Positions 24,888-34,076 of a stretch of DNA of 64,000 bases are shown here, in pieces (position 1 is the stretch's first letter; each line of letters opens with the position of its first letter). The position numbers and the translations under genes are program-made. The DNA comes from Brachyspira hampsonii (lineage in GTDB: Bacteria; Spirochaetota; Brachyspiria; Brachyspirales; Brachyspiraceae). The notes beneath the pieces were generated by a model. The model was not told the DNA's origin and ran no database searches. It saw only the letters and a program-made list of their open reading frames with translations. Where the stretch lies: assembly GCF_002214805.1 (NCBI RefSeq), contig NZ_CP019914.1, positions 682,001 through 746,000 of the forward strand. The letters are read 5' to 3'.

Positions 24888-26813
24888 TCACTTAACATCA
24901 TCTTTGATTTTGAAAAATGACATAGCTTCTTCCAACTTTATAGATAATTCCTCTAATTCTTCAGAAATTTCACTTACATCTTCTGCCAATTCAGTATTAT
25001 TTCTTGAAATATCTTCCATATTTAGTATATGAGAACTAATGGAATCTATACCATCTTTCTGCAGTTTTAAGGCACTGCTGAAATTGGAAAGTAAAGAATA
25101 GGCTTTTTCTAGCTTTCCTTTCATATCATTGAATAATTCCTTAGATTGATTCGTAGACTTAGCCGCTAATTCTATACGCTTCTGACTCTCCTCTATAAGA
25201 GAGGATATATCTTTAACTGAACCTGATGTGCTTTGTGCTAAATTTCTAACTTCATTTGCTACAACAGAAAAACCTCTTCCATTTTCACCAGCCCTTGCTG
25301 CTTCTACAGATGCATTTAAAGCTAATATATTTGTTTGAAAAGCAATATTTTCTATTACCTTTGTAATATCTTTTATTTTATTACTAGCTTCACTTACTGA
25401 ATTAGCATTATCTGCAGCTTCAGAAATACTGTTGTCAGCCATATCTATGGAATTATTAGCATCTTTCATTATATTAATAAGTTCATTAGCATAATTAGTA
25501 GTTTCTAATACAGAATCCCCTATATTATTAGTTATGTTTGAAGTTTCCTGCATTTTATAAGAATTATTTTCTGTTTCAGCATGCAGCTTATTATTCTTTG
25601 ATGATATCTCTCCGGCTTTATTTTTTGTATCTGCTGCAATACTATTGGCAGTATTAACAGCATTCATTAATGCTAATTTCATATTATAAAAGCTGCACAT
25701 AAGTACCCCTATTTCATCTTTTCTAGTACTGCATGAAATATTATTATTATTAGCTATATGACCATTAGATATATTATCAGCTTCATCTACAACCATATTT
25801 AAAGGCAAAATTATAGATCTCGCTATCAATTTACCAATAAAACAAATTATAACAGACATAACAATGGCTATAATTATAACTATTTTTGTTAGTTTATTCT
25901 TATCTCCGTAAATTTCATCTTGACTGTAGCTTACTATAAGATACCAAGGAGTATTATTTATAGGATTGAATAAAGATATTTCTGACACATTATTATCATC
26001 TACATATTCCAAAATACCTTCTTTATTATCCAAAACATACTGAAAAAATTTATCCTCTCTTTCTCTTATAGTTTCAGGCTTTCTCTCATAAGCTGATGTA
26101 CCTATTATATTACTTTCATATATGTATAGTTTATTTGTATCATTATGTGCTATTATGTTTTTATTCTTATCTATAATAGTTATAGAGCCTGTTCGTCCTA
26201 ATTGACTTGGGGTAATATAATCTGATATAAACTTCATCCAATTAATAGAACTATTCAAAACCCCTACAACCTTTCCATTTTCATCTTTAACACCTTTCCA
26301 TATAACACATATAGCATTAAGAGGATTGGCTGAAGAAGGCTGAATTAAATCTCTTCCGGCAAAATCATATCCTGTATCTCTAAATCTAGTCCAATCAGAT
26401 GAATTTTTTCCATAGTTTATATGAAGCAGTTTTCCGCCTATAGAATCGAGTATTATATTAGCATCAAAATTTACAAGAGAATAATTATAAAAAACCTGTG
26501 TATCTGAAACCTCTCTAGTAAATTCCTTTAATGATTCTTCCGCTGCCAATTTATTTTCTTCTGTTGGATTGACTAAATATCTTGAAAGATTTGGGTCTTT
26601 AGAATATAAATCCATAACCAAGCGTTTTTCTGAAAAATATAAATCAATCATATCAGAATACGATTTAGCCGCAACTCTAAGTCCTTTTATCGCCGTATCT
26701 TCTATAGAATTAGAACTTACTATTGTAATTATAAGAACTATAATAAACATGCATAATATAAAAGTAATTGAAATTATAAAAGGTATTCTAAAGGAAAGAT
26801 TATTTATTTTCAT
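24888..26813 (-). CDS. Methyl-accepting chemotaxis protein (Cache type)
   Basis: A 641-residue chemoreceptor: membrane helix at ~10-33, a periplasmic double-Cache-like sensor (~35-310), a second helix (~312-330), a HAMP-like linker (~330-385, [20 protein letters not shown]) and a cytoplasmic signalling coiled coil. The conserved hairpin tip is present: [20 protein letters not shown], then [14 protein letters not shown]. It signals through CheW/CheA. It stands alone, with its stop just before the rnf promoter region. Ligand unknown. Confidence 0.93.
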   Translation of the reverse strand: MKINNLSFRIPFIISITFILCMFIIVLIITIVSSNSIEDTAIKGLRVAAKSYSDMIDLYFSEKRLVMDLYSKDPNLSRYLVNPTEENKLAAEESLKEFTREVSDTQVFYNYSLVNFDANIILDSIGGKLLHINYGKNSSDWTRFRDTGYDFAGRDLIQPSSANPLNAICVIWKGVKDENGKVVGVLNSSINWMKFISDYITPSQLGRTGSITIIDKNKNIIAHNDTNKLYIYESNIIGTSAYERKPETIREREDKFFQYVLDNKEGILEYVDDNNVSEISLFNPINNTPWYLIVSYSQDEIYGDKNKLTKIVIIIAIVMSVIICFIGKLIARSIILPLNMVVDEADNISNGHIANNNNISCSTRKDEIGVLMCSFYNMKLALMNAVNTANSIAADTKNKAGEISSKNNKLHAETENNSYKMQETSNITNNIGDSVLETTNYANELINIMKDANNSIDMADNSISEAADNANSVSEASNKIKDITKVIENIAFQTNILALNASVEAARAGENGRGFSVVANEVRNLAQSTSGSVKDISSLIEESQKRIELAAKSTNQSKELFNDMKGKLEKAYSLLSNFSSALKLQKDGIDSISSHILNMEDISRNNTELAEDVSEISEELEELSIKLEEAMSFFKIKDDVK

Positions 26814-27031
26814 AATACATAAACCACATAAAAAATAAACTAAAAAAAATTTAGATATTTTTTAAAAAACTAATTATTTTTTATAAGATATAATATAGTC
26901 AAAAAATATAAAAAAATCAAATTCCTAAATAATTTAATTATAACAATAATACATACATTCATTTAATATAAATAATAAAATTTCATTACTTAAACATATA
27001 ATTTACAAAAACGATGTAAATATATATAAAA

Positions 27032-27384
27032 CTAGGGTGGGCTTCTATAATTTATTAATAGAGCATTAAGAAAATTTTACATAAAATATTAAAAATAAGC
27101 AAAAAATCTAAAGGGCGGGGAATGAAAATAGATTAAAAATTTATTTACACACCCCACCCCATAAATTTAAAGCTTTTTTATGATTTTAATAGAATATTAT
27201 TTTTTAAAAATCAATTTGTAAACAGAATACCCACCCAAGTTTTATTTAAATTTATAACTTCCGCAACGCACGCAGAGTAAAGCTATAAATATATGTTATA
27301 TGCAAATCCTAATTTTTATTATATTTGAAATTTTGCTAACCGTGCGTGTAGGAAATTTTTAAATTTAAAAAATCTAGGGCGGGC
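27032..27384. repeat. Intergenic modular G/C-rich repeat, copy B
   Basis: Order of landmarks: CTAGGGTGGGC (27032-27042), AAGGGCGGGG (27111-27120), ACCCCACCCC (27151-27160), ACCCACCCAAG (27229-27239), ACGCACGC near 27267, GCTAACCGTGCG near 27335 and CTAGGGCGGGC (27374-27384). G-rich and C-rich blocks pair as nested hairpins. The last 146 bases match 29631-29776 on the far side of the ankyrin gene. The rest of the 26814-27403 gap is A/T-rich and shows no gene. Confidence 0.75.
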
Positions 27385-27403
27385 AATTATAAAAAGTAAA
27401 AAA

Positions 27404-29539
27404 TCACTTGCTGTATTTTTCAAATATGCTTTCCATTTCATCATTGCAAACTATCATCAACTCTATATCTTTATTTATAGATAGATCCGCTCCATTTTTT
27501 AGTAAAAGTTCAAATATGTAAGCATTTTTCTTTTGAGCTGCTATAACTAATGCCGTATTTCCTTCAGGGTCTGTCATATTAATATCAGCATTATTTTTTA
27601 TAAAAAACTCTGCAAGTTTTACATGTTCTTTCTTAACAGCAGCCATTAGAGGGGTATATCCGTTTTTTCCTCTTTTATTAATATCTGCATTATTATCTAA
27701 TAATATTTTTGCAATTTTTCTCTTTTCAACAAGAGTTAAAGGCGTATCTCCAAAATCATCTTGAAAGTTAACATCTATTCCTTTTGATATGTATTTTAAT
27801 ACTTTTTCAATTTCTCCGTATGAAACGCTATTAAGAAATTTGGAGTTTCTCTTATATTCTTTATCATGATAACTTTTAAAAATGTTAAACATATCACAAT
27901 TTTCATTTCTGCCAGCATAATATAATGCTCTTCTTCCATAAGCATCTCTTGCAAATACATCAGCTTTATTTTCTATTAAAATTTTTACTATATTAATATG
28001 ATTATGCATAGCAGCAAGAATTAAAGCACTAGAACCTAATTTAGTTTGAATATTAATATCAGCATTATTTTCTATTAATAAGTTTAATATTTTTTCAGCA
28101 TTATAAGAAGCAGCACACATTAAAGGAGTAATACCATCATTATCCATAGCATTTACATCTGCTCCTCTTTTTATAAACTCCTCTGCTATATCAAAATTAT
28201 TGTCATTATTAGAAATATATTCTAAAGCTGTATTATTTAAATAACTTCTAAAATTAACATCAGCATTATGTTCTAATAATATTTTTATTATTTCTTCATA
28301 ATGACTGCGTGAAGCTAAAAGTAATGCATTAAATCCATATTTCCCGTATACAGCATTATTAATATCAACTCCTTCAGAAATATATTTCAAAACATCATCT
28401 ATTTTATTTTCAATAACTGCATATAAAAATTTTATTTCTTTGGATGAAGCATCTAATATTAATTTTACCATTTTCTCTTGATAAATATTTTTATTATGTG
28501 CTATATCTAATGCAGTTTCTTCATAGTTATTTTTTAATGTCAAATCAGGATTATATTTCAAAAGAAGCTCAGCAATCTCTATATTATGTCCATTTACACT
28601 ATACATCAGAGGGGTTTCTTTTCTATTATCTGATAAATTAATATCAGCATTATGCTCTAACAATATTTTTGCTATATCATAAGAACGATAATCACATGCA
28701 ATTATCAAAGGAGTTCTGCCCCATTTATCTTGTACATTAGGACTTGCATTATATTCAAGTAAAGCTTTAACCATATCAATATTTATACTTTCACATGCAT
28801 ATATTAATGCGGTACTTTCTTCATCATTATTTTTTATTTCTGTATCAGCATTATTCTCTAATAAAGCTCTTACAAAATCAGTTTTTCCAGCATAAGAAGC
28901 CCATATTAATGCTGTAAAGCCTCTATTGTCCTTTGCGTTTATATCTGCTCCATACTCTAATAATATTTTTATTGTTTCTCTACTAGGTTTATTATTTTTC
29001 ATTAAGGCATAATATATTAATGCTGTTTCTCCTTTTTGATTTTTATAATTAGGGTCATATCCATTTTCAAGTAATATTCTCACTATTTCAGTATGATTTT
29101 CACTGCAGGCCATCATCAATGCAGTTAAATAATTATTTTCTAATGTAGTCTCTATATACATATTAGCTTTATGTTCAAGAAGAATTTTTACCACATCTGC
29201 TTTGCCATAAATACATGCATATATCAAAGCAGTATAATTATAATTGTTAGTCATATCTACAGAAGCATTATACTCTAATAAAAGTTTTACTATATCAGCA
29301 TTTCCTTTGTAAGAAGCAATCATTAAGGGAGTATATCCCTCTTTATTCTTAAAATCAATTTCAGCATCTTTTTCTGAAGCAACATTTTTATTATTTTTAT
29401 GTTCAATTAATATTTTTGCTATTCCAAAAATATTTATATTTATATAATTATTTTTGTTTAATAAATATTTTATATGCTGAATATTGCCGTCTTCTATAGC
29501 ATTGAAAAATTCAATTTTTTCTTTATTTGTAAACATCAT
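27404..29539 (-). CDS. Large ankyrin-repeat protein
   Basis: A 711-residue protein made almost entirely of ankyrin repeats, roughly twenty units of ~33 residues. Examples are GYTPLMIASYKGNADIVKLL near residue 70 and YTPLMAAVKKEHVKLAEFF near 645. There is no signal peptide or transmembrane helix, so it is probably a cytoplasmic binding scaffold, or exported by an unrecognised route. Ankyrin proteins are often numerous and variable in host-associated spirochaetes. The gene is flanked on both sides by the same repeat module in direct orientation, so gain or loss by recombination is plausible. Confidence 0.9.
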   Translation of the reverse strand: MMFTNKEKIEFFNAIEDGNIQHIKYLLNKNNYININIFGIAKILIEHKNNKNVASEKDAEIDFKNKEGYTPLMIASYKGNADIVKLLLEYNASVDMTNNYNYTALIYACIYGKADVVKILLEHKANMYIETTLENNYLTALMMACSENHTEIVRILLENGYDPNYKNQKGETALIYYALMKNNKPSRETIKILLEYGADINAKDNRGFTALIWASYAGKTDFVRALLENNADTEIKNNDEESTALIYACESINIDMVKALLEYNASPNVQDKWGRTPLIIACDYRSYDIAKILLEHNADINLSDNRKETPLMYSVNGHNIEIAELLLKYNPDLTLKNNYEETALDIAHNKNIYQEKMVKLILDASSKEIKFLYAVIENKIDDVLKYISEGVDINNAVYGKYGFNALLLASRSHYEEIIKILLEHNADVNFRSYLNNTALEYISNNDNNFDIAEEFIKRGADVNAMDNDGITPLMCAASYNAEKILNLLIENNADINIQTKLGSSALILAAMHNHINIVKILIENKADVFARDAYGRRALYYAGRNENCDMFNIFKSYHDKEYKRNSKFLNSVSYGEIEKVLKYISKGIDVNFQDDFGDTPLTLVEKRKIAKILLDNNADINKRGKNGYTPLMAAVKKEHVKLAEFFIKNNADINMTDPEGNTALVIAAQKKNAYIFELLLKNGADLSINKDIELMIVCNDEMESIFEKYSK

Positions 29540-29616
29540 AAACCTCTAATATATTTTTAGTGCAGTATATCAAAAACTATAAGGTTAATCAATCTAAAAT
29601 TAAGATATGTTATTAA

Positions 29617-30076
29617 GCACACCAAACCAAGTTTTAATTAAATTAATAATTTCCTCACCGCACGCAAAGAAAAGTTATAAATATATGTTAATTATGAATT
29701 CTAATTTCTATTATATTTTAAATTTCGCTAACCGTGCGTAGAGCAGATTATAAAATTAAAAAAATCTAGGGCGGGCATCTATAATTTCTTAATAAAACAT
29801 TTAAGAACTTTGAAACAAAAATTTCAAATTAGATAAAAAGTATAATGGGCGGGGAATTAGAATAGATTTAAAACCTATTTACACACACCACCCTTTTATA
29901 CTTAATACTGCAATTTGTAATAATAGCTTTCATATATTTCTTAGCTTCATTAGAAATTATAGCACCCACCCAAGATTTTATTAAATATGAGAATTTTATT
30001 AACCGCACGATGAATGAATAGTATTTAAATGATAAACTAAGAAGTAAAATGCATTTAATTATATGATTATACTCTG
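29617..30076. repeat. Intergenic modular G/C-rich repeat, copy C
   Basis: Landmarks: CCAAGTTTTAATT (29627-29639), CCGCACGC near 29658, GCTAACCGTGCG near 29727, CTAGGGCGGGC (29766-29776), GGGCGGGG (29847-29854), CACCACCC (29886-29893), CACCCACCCAAG near 29963, ACCGCACG near 30002 and TGCGTGCG near 30075. The inner hairpin is the best preserved of all copies: AAGTATAA-T-GGGCGGGG pairs with the C-rich arm and TTATACTT. The region lies between the divergent ankyrin and flagellin genes and leaves about 130 bp for the flagellin promoter. Confidence 0.75.
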
Positions 30077-30209
30077 CGTGCGTTATATAATTATATGTAA
30101 TAAGCTTAATTTTAATACATAAAAATATTAACATAATTATATTAACATAATATTAATGTATATTTTTGAATAAAACTGAAGAAAAAAATTTTTATTTAAC
30201 TAAAAAAAT

Positions 30210-30236
30210 TAATAATTAAAAAGCTATAACCGATAA
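30210..30236 (+). promoter_or_regulatory. Sigma-28 (FliA)-like promoter of flagellin
   Basis: TAAT (30210-30213), a 15-bp spacer and ACCGATAA (30229-30236), close to the flagellar consensus TAAA-N15-GCCGATAA. It gives a leader of about 45 bases with a hairpin. Confidence 0.6.
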
Positions 30237-30240
30237 TAAG

Positions 30241-30264
30241 TATGTGTTCAGGGAAGAACACATA
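30241..30264 (+). promoter_or_regulatory. Hairpin at the 5' end of the flagellin mRNA
   Basis: Perfect 9-bp stem TATGTGTTC (30241-30249) / GAACACATA (30256-30264), loop AGGGAA. The GGAGG ribosome site (30277-30281) follows and itself sits in the loop of a small ATGG/CCAT hairpin. It may stabilise the mRNA or tune translation. Confidence 0.6.
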
Positions 30265-30287
30265 TAAATAATTCATGGAGGAACCAT

Positions 30288-31160
30288 ATGGTTATCAACA
30301 ATAATATAAGTGCTATAAACGCACAACGCACTTTAAAATTCCGCCAAGTAGATCTTAAAAAAGATGCAGCTCAAATTTCTAGCGGTATGAGAATCAACCA
30401 AGCTGGAGACGATGCTAGCGGATTAGCAGTATCTGAAAAAATGAGAACTCAGATCCGCGGTTTGCGTATGGCTGAAAGAAATACTCAAGACGGTATATCT
30501 TTCATTCAAACTACTGAAGGATACTTAGAAGAAACTACTAACATTCTTCAAAGAATTCGTGAATTAGCTATACAAGCTGCTAATGGTATCTATACTGACG
30601 AAGACAGACTTTATGTACAAATCGAAGTTTCTCAGTTAGTAGACGAAATCGACAGAGTTGCTTCTCAAGCTCAATTCAACAAGCTTAACATGTTAACTGG
30701 AAGATTCGCTAGATCTACAGGTGAAAACACTCCTACAGCTTCTATGTGGTTGCACATCGGTGCTAATATGGACGAAAGAAAACGCGTTTATATCGGTACT
30801 ATGAACAGCCAAGCTCTTGGACTTAAAAACCCAGTAGGACCTGCTGTTACAGCTACATTCATCAGCGTTTCTAGCCCAGCTAAAGCTAACTCTGTAATTG
30901 GTATGGTAGACGAAGCTCTTCTTAAAGTATTAAAACAAAGATCTGACTTAGGTGCTTATCAAAACAGATTAGAAATGACAGCTCAAGGCTTAATGGTTGG
31001 ATACGAAAACATGCAGGCTTCTGAAAGCAGAATTCGTGATACAGATATGGCTGAAGCATCAGTTAAACTTGCTAAAGACCAAATTCTTAACCAAGCTAAC
31101 TTGTCTATGCTTGCTCAAGCCAATCAGTTACCACAAGGTGCTCTTAGATTATTACAATAA
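30288..31160 (+). CDS. flaB: FlaB-type core flagellin
   Basis: A 290-residue periplasmic-flagellum core filament protein. The N-terminal D0/D1 motif [16 protein letters not shown] and the [20 protein letters not shown] segment are conserved. A short central region (~130-215) replaces the variable D2/D3 domains, and the C-terminus ends in [20 protein letters not shown] followed by a short Leu-rich tail. Like other spirochaete FlaB proteins it has no signal peptide; the flagellar export machinery moves it. Codons are markedly richer in C-ending and CGC codons than in neighbouring genes, which fits very high expression. A strong GGAGG site and a T-run terminator bracket the gene. Confidence 0.97.
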   Translation: MVINNNISAINAQRTLKFRQVDLKKDAAQISSGMRINQAGDDASGLAVSEKMRTQIRGLRMAERNTQDGISFIQTTEGYLEETTNILQRIRELAIQAANGIYTDEDRLYVQIEVSQLVDEIDRVASQAQFNKLNMLTGRFARSTGENTPTASMWLHIGANMDERKRVYIGTMNSQALGLKNPVGPAVTATFISVSSPAKANSVIGMVDEALLKVLKQRSDLGAYQNRLEMTAQGLMVGYENMQASESRIRDTDMAEASVKLAKDQILNQANLSMLAQANQLPQGALRLLQ

Positions 31161-31198
31161 TTAATATTTTCAATTAGTTTTGTAATATTAACCATATA

Positions 31199-31229
31199 GG
31201 GGACATTCTTAATCGAATGCCCCCTTTTT
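31199..31229 (+). terminator. Flagellin terminator
   Basis: GGGGACATTC (31199-31208) pairs with GAATGCCCCC (31215-31224) with one A-C mismatch, followed by TTTTT. Confidence 0.9.
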
Positions 31230-31260
31230 ATTTTTTAGCTAATTATCAAAGTTTCTAAAA

Positions 31261-31638
31261 TTATATATTTATTACCATATTAAACTGTTTTGATATCTCT
31301 CTTTTTATAGCACTTAAGTATTGAGATACTGCCGACTGAGTTACATTAAGTGATTTTGCAAGCTCCTCCTGACTCATTCCCTCTGCAAATAATTTCATTA
31401 TTCTTTTTTGTTTTGGCGTAAGTATAGCTATTATTAAATTTGAAACCCTGCTGTATTCACTGTCTGTTAAAGCATTTGTATAAAGTATATTATCCAGATC
31501 ATCATTCGTTAATATGCTTTCCCTGCTGTCCGTTCTATCTAAATTAACTTTCCTAGTACCTAAACTCTTATTAATCTCTTTTAACACATCATTACAAAGT
31601 TTTTTACAGGTGTCATATTTAGAACATAAGTTACACAT
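31261..31638 (-). CDS. Sigma-70 region-4-like HTH regulator with N-terminal four-cysteine motif
   Basis: A 125-residue protein. Residues 2-15 form a compact cysteine cluster C-x2-C-x5-C-x3-C, likely to bind zinc or an Fe-S cluster. Residues ~70-118 form a LuxR/sigma-region-4-type helix-turn-helix (LTPKQKRIMKLFAEGMSQEE, then LNVTQSAVSQYLSAIKREI). Similar small Cys-HTH proteins occur as regulators in phage-derived loci, but no phage structural genes adjoin. It follows the 74-residue gene by 4 bases and uses a GGAG site, so the two are one unit. A good dyad lies upstream of the pair. Targets unknown. Confidence 0.65.
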   Translation of the reverse strand: MCNLCSKYDTCKKLCNDVLKEINKSLGTRKVNLDRTDSRESILTNDDLDNILYTNALTDSEYSRVSNLIIAILTPKQKRIMKLFAEGMSQEELAKSLNVTQSAVSQYLSAIKREISKQFNMVINI

Positions 31639-31642
31639 TATA

Positions 31643-31867
31643 TTAATACTCCTTTAAAATACATAATATTTTATCAAGAATTTCAGGCTTATAATTTTCT
31701 ATATCAATATCTTCTAACTGTCTAATGGCATTATTTACATCAACACGCATTATTACCCATTCCTCCCAATTAGCTTTTTTGTTGTAAAAAAAATCGTCCT
31801 CCTTAATATTGTCTAATATGTTTTTGATGAGTTTTTTGTAATAGATGTTTTTTTGAAAAGTTTTCAT
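31643..31867 (-). CDS. Small hypothetical protein, first gene of the regulator pair
   Basis: A 74-residue, charged, mainly helical protein with no recognised domain (central YNKKANWEEWVIMRVDVNNA). It has a TAGGAG ribosome site and ends four bases before the Cys-HTH gene, so it is translated in tandem with it. It could be a partner or small regulator of the HTH protein. The family is not recognised. Confidence 0.6.
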   Translation of the reverse strand: MKTFQKNIYYKKLIKNILDNIKEDDFFYNKKANWEEWVIMRVDVNNAIRQLEDIDIENYKPEILDKILCILKEY

Positions 31868-31881
31868 GTCATACTCCTATT

Positions 31882-31901
31882 ACAGTATTTTTCTATACTG
31901 T
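31882..31901. promoter_or_regulatory. 20-bp dyad upstream of the regulator pair
   Basis: ACAGTAT (31882-31888) and ATACTGT (31895-31901) separated by 6 bases, ending 14 bases before the first start codon. Size and place fit an operator for a dimeric repressor, possibly autoregulation by the HTH protein. The rest of the gap to 32120 is A/T-rich, with no gene seen. Confidence 0.5.
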
Positions 31902-32120
31902 ATAAGAATACTATATATTAAATATCAATTTATTACAACCATATATATTATATTTTTATATATTATATTTAAATTTATTATATAATAATATGATTACACA
32001 TTACATTTAATACATATAACTTAAAATTTCTATTAAATAAATCTTATATTTAATTTTATAAAGAATTTTTTCAATAAGTCAATTTTAAATATTATTTATA
32101 TAACTAAAAAACACAATTAA

Positions 32121-32260
32121 AAATAGGTTTAAAAAATTATTTACATACCCCACCCTTTATACTTATTGTATTAATTTGAATTTTTTAGCTTTATTTATAC
32201 TAGATACTTAAACAAAAAAAGCATACCCGCCCAAGTTTTATTTAATTTATGAATTTATGC
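32121..32260. repeat. Intergenic modular G/C-rich repeat, copy D (partial)
   Basis: Only the right half of the module: TTTACATACCCCACCC near 32141-32156, then TTTATACTT, and ACCCGCCCAAGTTTTATTT near 32225-32243. The matching G-rich left arm is absent. It abuts the rpoD terminator. Confidence 0.7.
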
Positions 32261-32266
32261 ATGAAA

Positions 32267-32293
32267 AAAGGAGGCTTAAAAAATGCCTCCTTT
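32267..32293 (-). terminator. Terminator of dnaG-rpoD
   Basis: Stem AAAGGAGGC (32267-32275) / GCCTCCTTT (32285-32293); on the minus strand it is followed by TTTTTT, just after the rpoD stop. Confidence 0.9.
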
Positions 32294-32312
32294 GAAATTT
32301 TTAGTTTAGATA

Positions 32313-34076
32313 TTAAGAATCAAGAAAATCTTTTAATTCTTTTTTCTTTGACTGAGCCCTTAATCTTCTTATAGCCTTAGCTTCTATCTGTCTTATACGC
32401 TCTCTAGTAACTTTGAATACATATCCAACTTCTTCAAGAGTATGAGAATAACCATCAACAAGACCGAAACGCATTCTTATAACCTTTTGTTCTCTGTCAG
32501 GGAGACTGTCAAGTATTGAATCAATCTGTTTTCTCAATATTTTGAAAGTTGTAATGTTCTGAGGACTTTCAAATTCCTTATCCTCTATTAACTCACCCAA
32601 AATGGTATCTTCTTCATCACCTATTGGAGCGTTTAGAGAAACAGGATCTTTCGCAACATTTCTTACACTTTTAACTCTGCTTTCAGGCCAGCTTAAAGCC
32701 TTTGCTATTTCCTGAATAGAAGGCTCTCTGCCATGCTGCTGCATATACTGTCTTAAGACCCTTTGAACTTTGTTGATTTGTTCTATCATATGAACAGGTA
32801 CTCTTATAGTTCTAGCCTGATCACTTATAGAACGGGTAATAGCCTGACGAATCCACCAAGTAGCATAAGTAGAAAATTTATATCCTTTTTTGTATTCAAA
32901 TTTATCTACAGCCTTGATAAGTCCGATATTACCTTCCTGAACTAAATCAAAGAAATGAAGCCCTCTATTAACATACTTTTTGGCAATAGCAATAACAAGT
33001 CTTAAATTAGCCTTAACAATATGATCTTTAGCCTGAGCAATCTTTCTTCTTGATGAATCTATTTTACGAACCCATTCAACCAAAGTCTCTTTATCAATAC
33101 GAACTTCATCATAAATATCAGCCATACGAACCTGTGCCTTATGAAAGCTAGTTATAACAGCCTCTATAGCTTCAGGAGTAATATTAAAGTCATCTACAAG
33201 TCTTATATATATATCTTTATTACCGGATTCTATCTCTTTGTAATAATTTTCAAAATCAGATATTTCTTTATAGTATCTTTTTTTAAGTTTTTCAAAATAC
33301 TCTTCTATCTGATTTATTCTATGCAAATAGAACTTTAATTTTTCAGCTATTCTGTCTATTTCCATTCTGTTTAATCTTACTTTAGTTAAAAGCTTTACTA
33401 TACTATCTTTAACTTCCTGCTGTTCCTTAGTGAGAGCTTTAATAGTCTTTTGAGTTGTAATTTTCTTTATTCTTTTATCTAAAGCAATGTATTTCTCAGC
33501 CAATACTACATACTCTTTTTCAAAGTTTTTATACTTTCTCTCTAATTTTCTCTTTTCTTGAGTAGAAACATTATATATCCTAGGAGGTTCTAATATTTCA
33601 TGTATAGAAACTTTTCCTATCTGTACATTTTTAATAGTATTTAATACTTCCCCTACTACAAGATGAGTATTTAAGATTATACTTTCAATTTCAGATTCTC
33701 CAGATTCAATCTTCTTTGAATAATCTACCTCATCATCATGAGTAAGCAGACTAACCTTTCCAATTTCTTTAAGATATAGCCTTATAGGATCATCATTATT
33801 TCCAACCTTATCCTCAACATGTATGAATTTAGCAGCATCATCAATTTTATTTTGATTTTTAGAAAGGCTTTCAAACTCTCTTTTGTCTTCAACGATAACA
33901 ATTTTTCTTGCAGCTAATAATTGAAAAAGTATATCCATTACATCAGTATCCATATTATCAATGGCACCGTTAATCTCCTTAAATGTAAGATATTTATTTG
34001 CATTTCCTTTTTCAAGTAATTTTCTAATCTTTTCATTATTTTTAATCAAAAGATCGCAATCTTCTTCTGTCATCAT
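32313..34076 (-). CDS. rpoD: Primary RNA polymerase sigma factor
   Basis: A 587-residue group 1 sigma-70. A short region 1.1-like start (to ~60) and region 1.2 ([20 protein letters not shown] near 95) come first, then a long helical non-conserved segment. Regions 2.1-2.4 ([20 protein letters not shown] and [20 protein letters not shown]), region 3 and region 4 ([18 protein letters not shown] and [18 protein letters not shown]) follow. The ATG overlaps the dnaG stop as ATGA, the classic coupling of the macromolecular synthesis operon. The many TTGACA/TATAAT promoters in this window fit its expected specificity. Confidence 0.97.
   Translation of the reverse strand: MMTEEDCDLLIKNNEKIRKLLEKGNANKYLTFKEINGAIDNMDTDVMDILFQLLAARKIVIVEDKREFESLSKNQNKIDDAAKFIHVEDKVGNNDDPIRLYLKEIGKVSLLTHDDEVDYSKKIESGESEIESIILNTHLVVGEVLNTIKNVQIGKVSIHEILEPPRIYNVSTQEKRKLERKYKNFEKEYVVLAEKYIALDKRIKKITTQKTIKALTKEQQEVKDSIVKLLTKVRLNRMEIDRIAEKLKFYLHRINQIEEYFEKLKKRYYKEISDFENYYKEIESGNKDIYIRLVDDFNITPEAIEAVITSFHKAQVRMADIYDEVRIDKETLVEWVRKIDSSRRKIAQAKDHIVKANLRLVIAIAKKYVNRGLHFFDLVQEGNIGLIKAVDKFEYKKGYKFSTYATWWIRQAITRSISDQARTIRVPVHMIEQINKVQRVLRQYMQQHGREPSIQEIAKALSWPESRVKSVRNVAKDPVSLNAPIGDEEDTILGELIEDKEFESPQNITTFKILRKQIDSILDSLPDREQKVIRMRFGLVDGYSHTLEEVGYVFKVTRERIRQIEAKAIRRLRAQSKKKELKDFLDS

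Noticed and set aside
29868-30134. 88-codon reading frame on the minus strand upstream of flagellin
   Set aside because: It lies entirely within repeat copy C and nearby A/T-rich DNA, has no ribosome site and no coding-like composition.
31261-31867. Part of a prophage
   Set aside because: The Cys-HTH protein resembles phage regulators, but no capsid, terminase, integrase or lysis gene occurs on either side.
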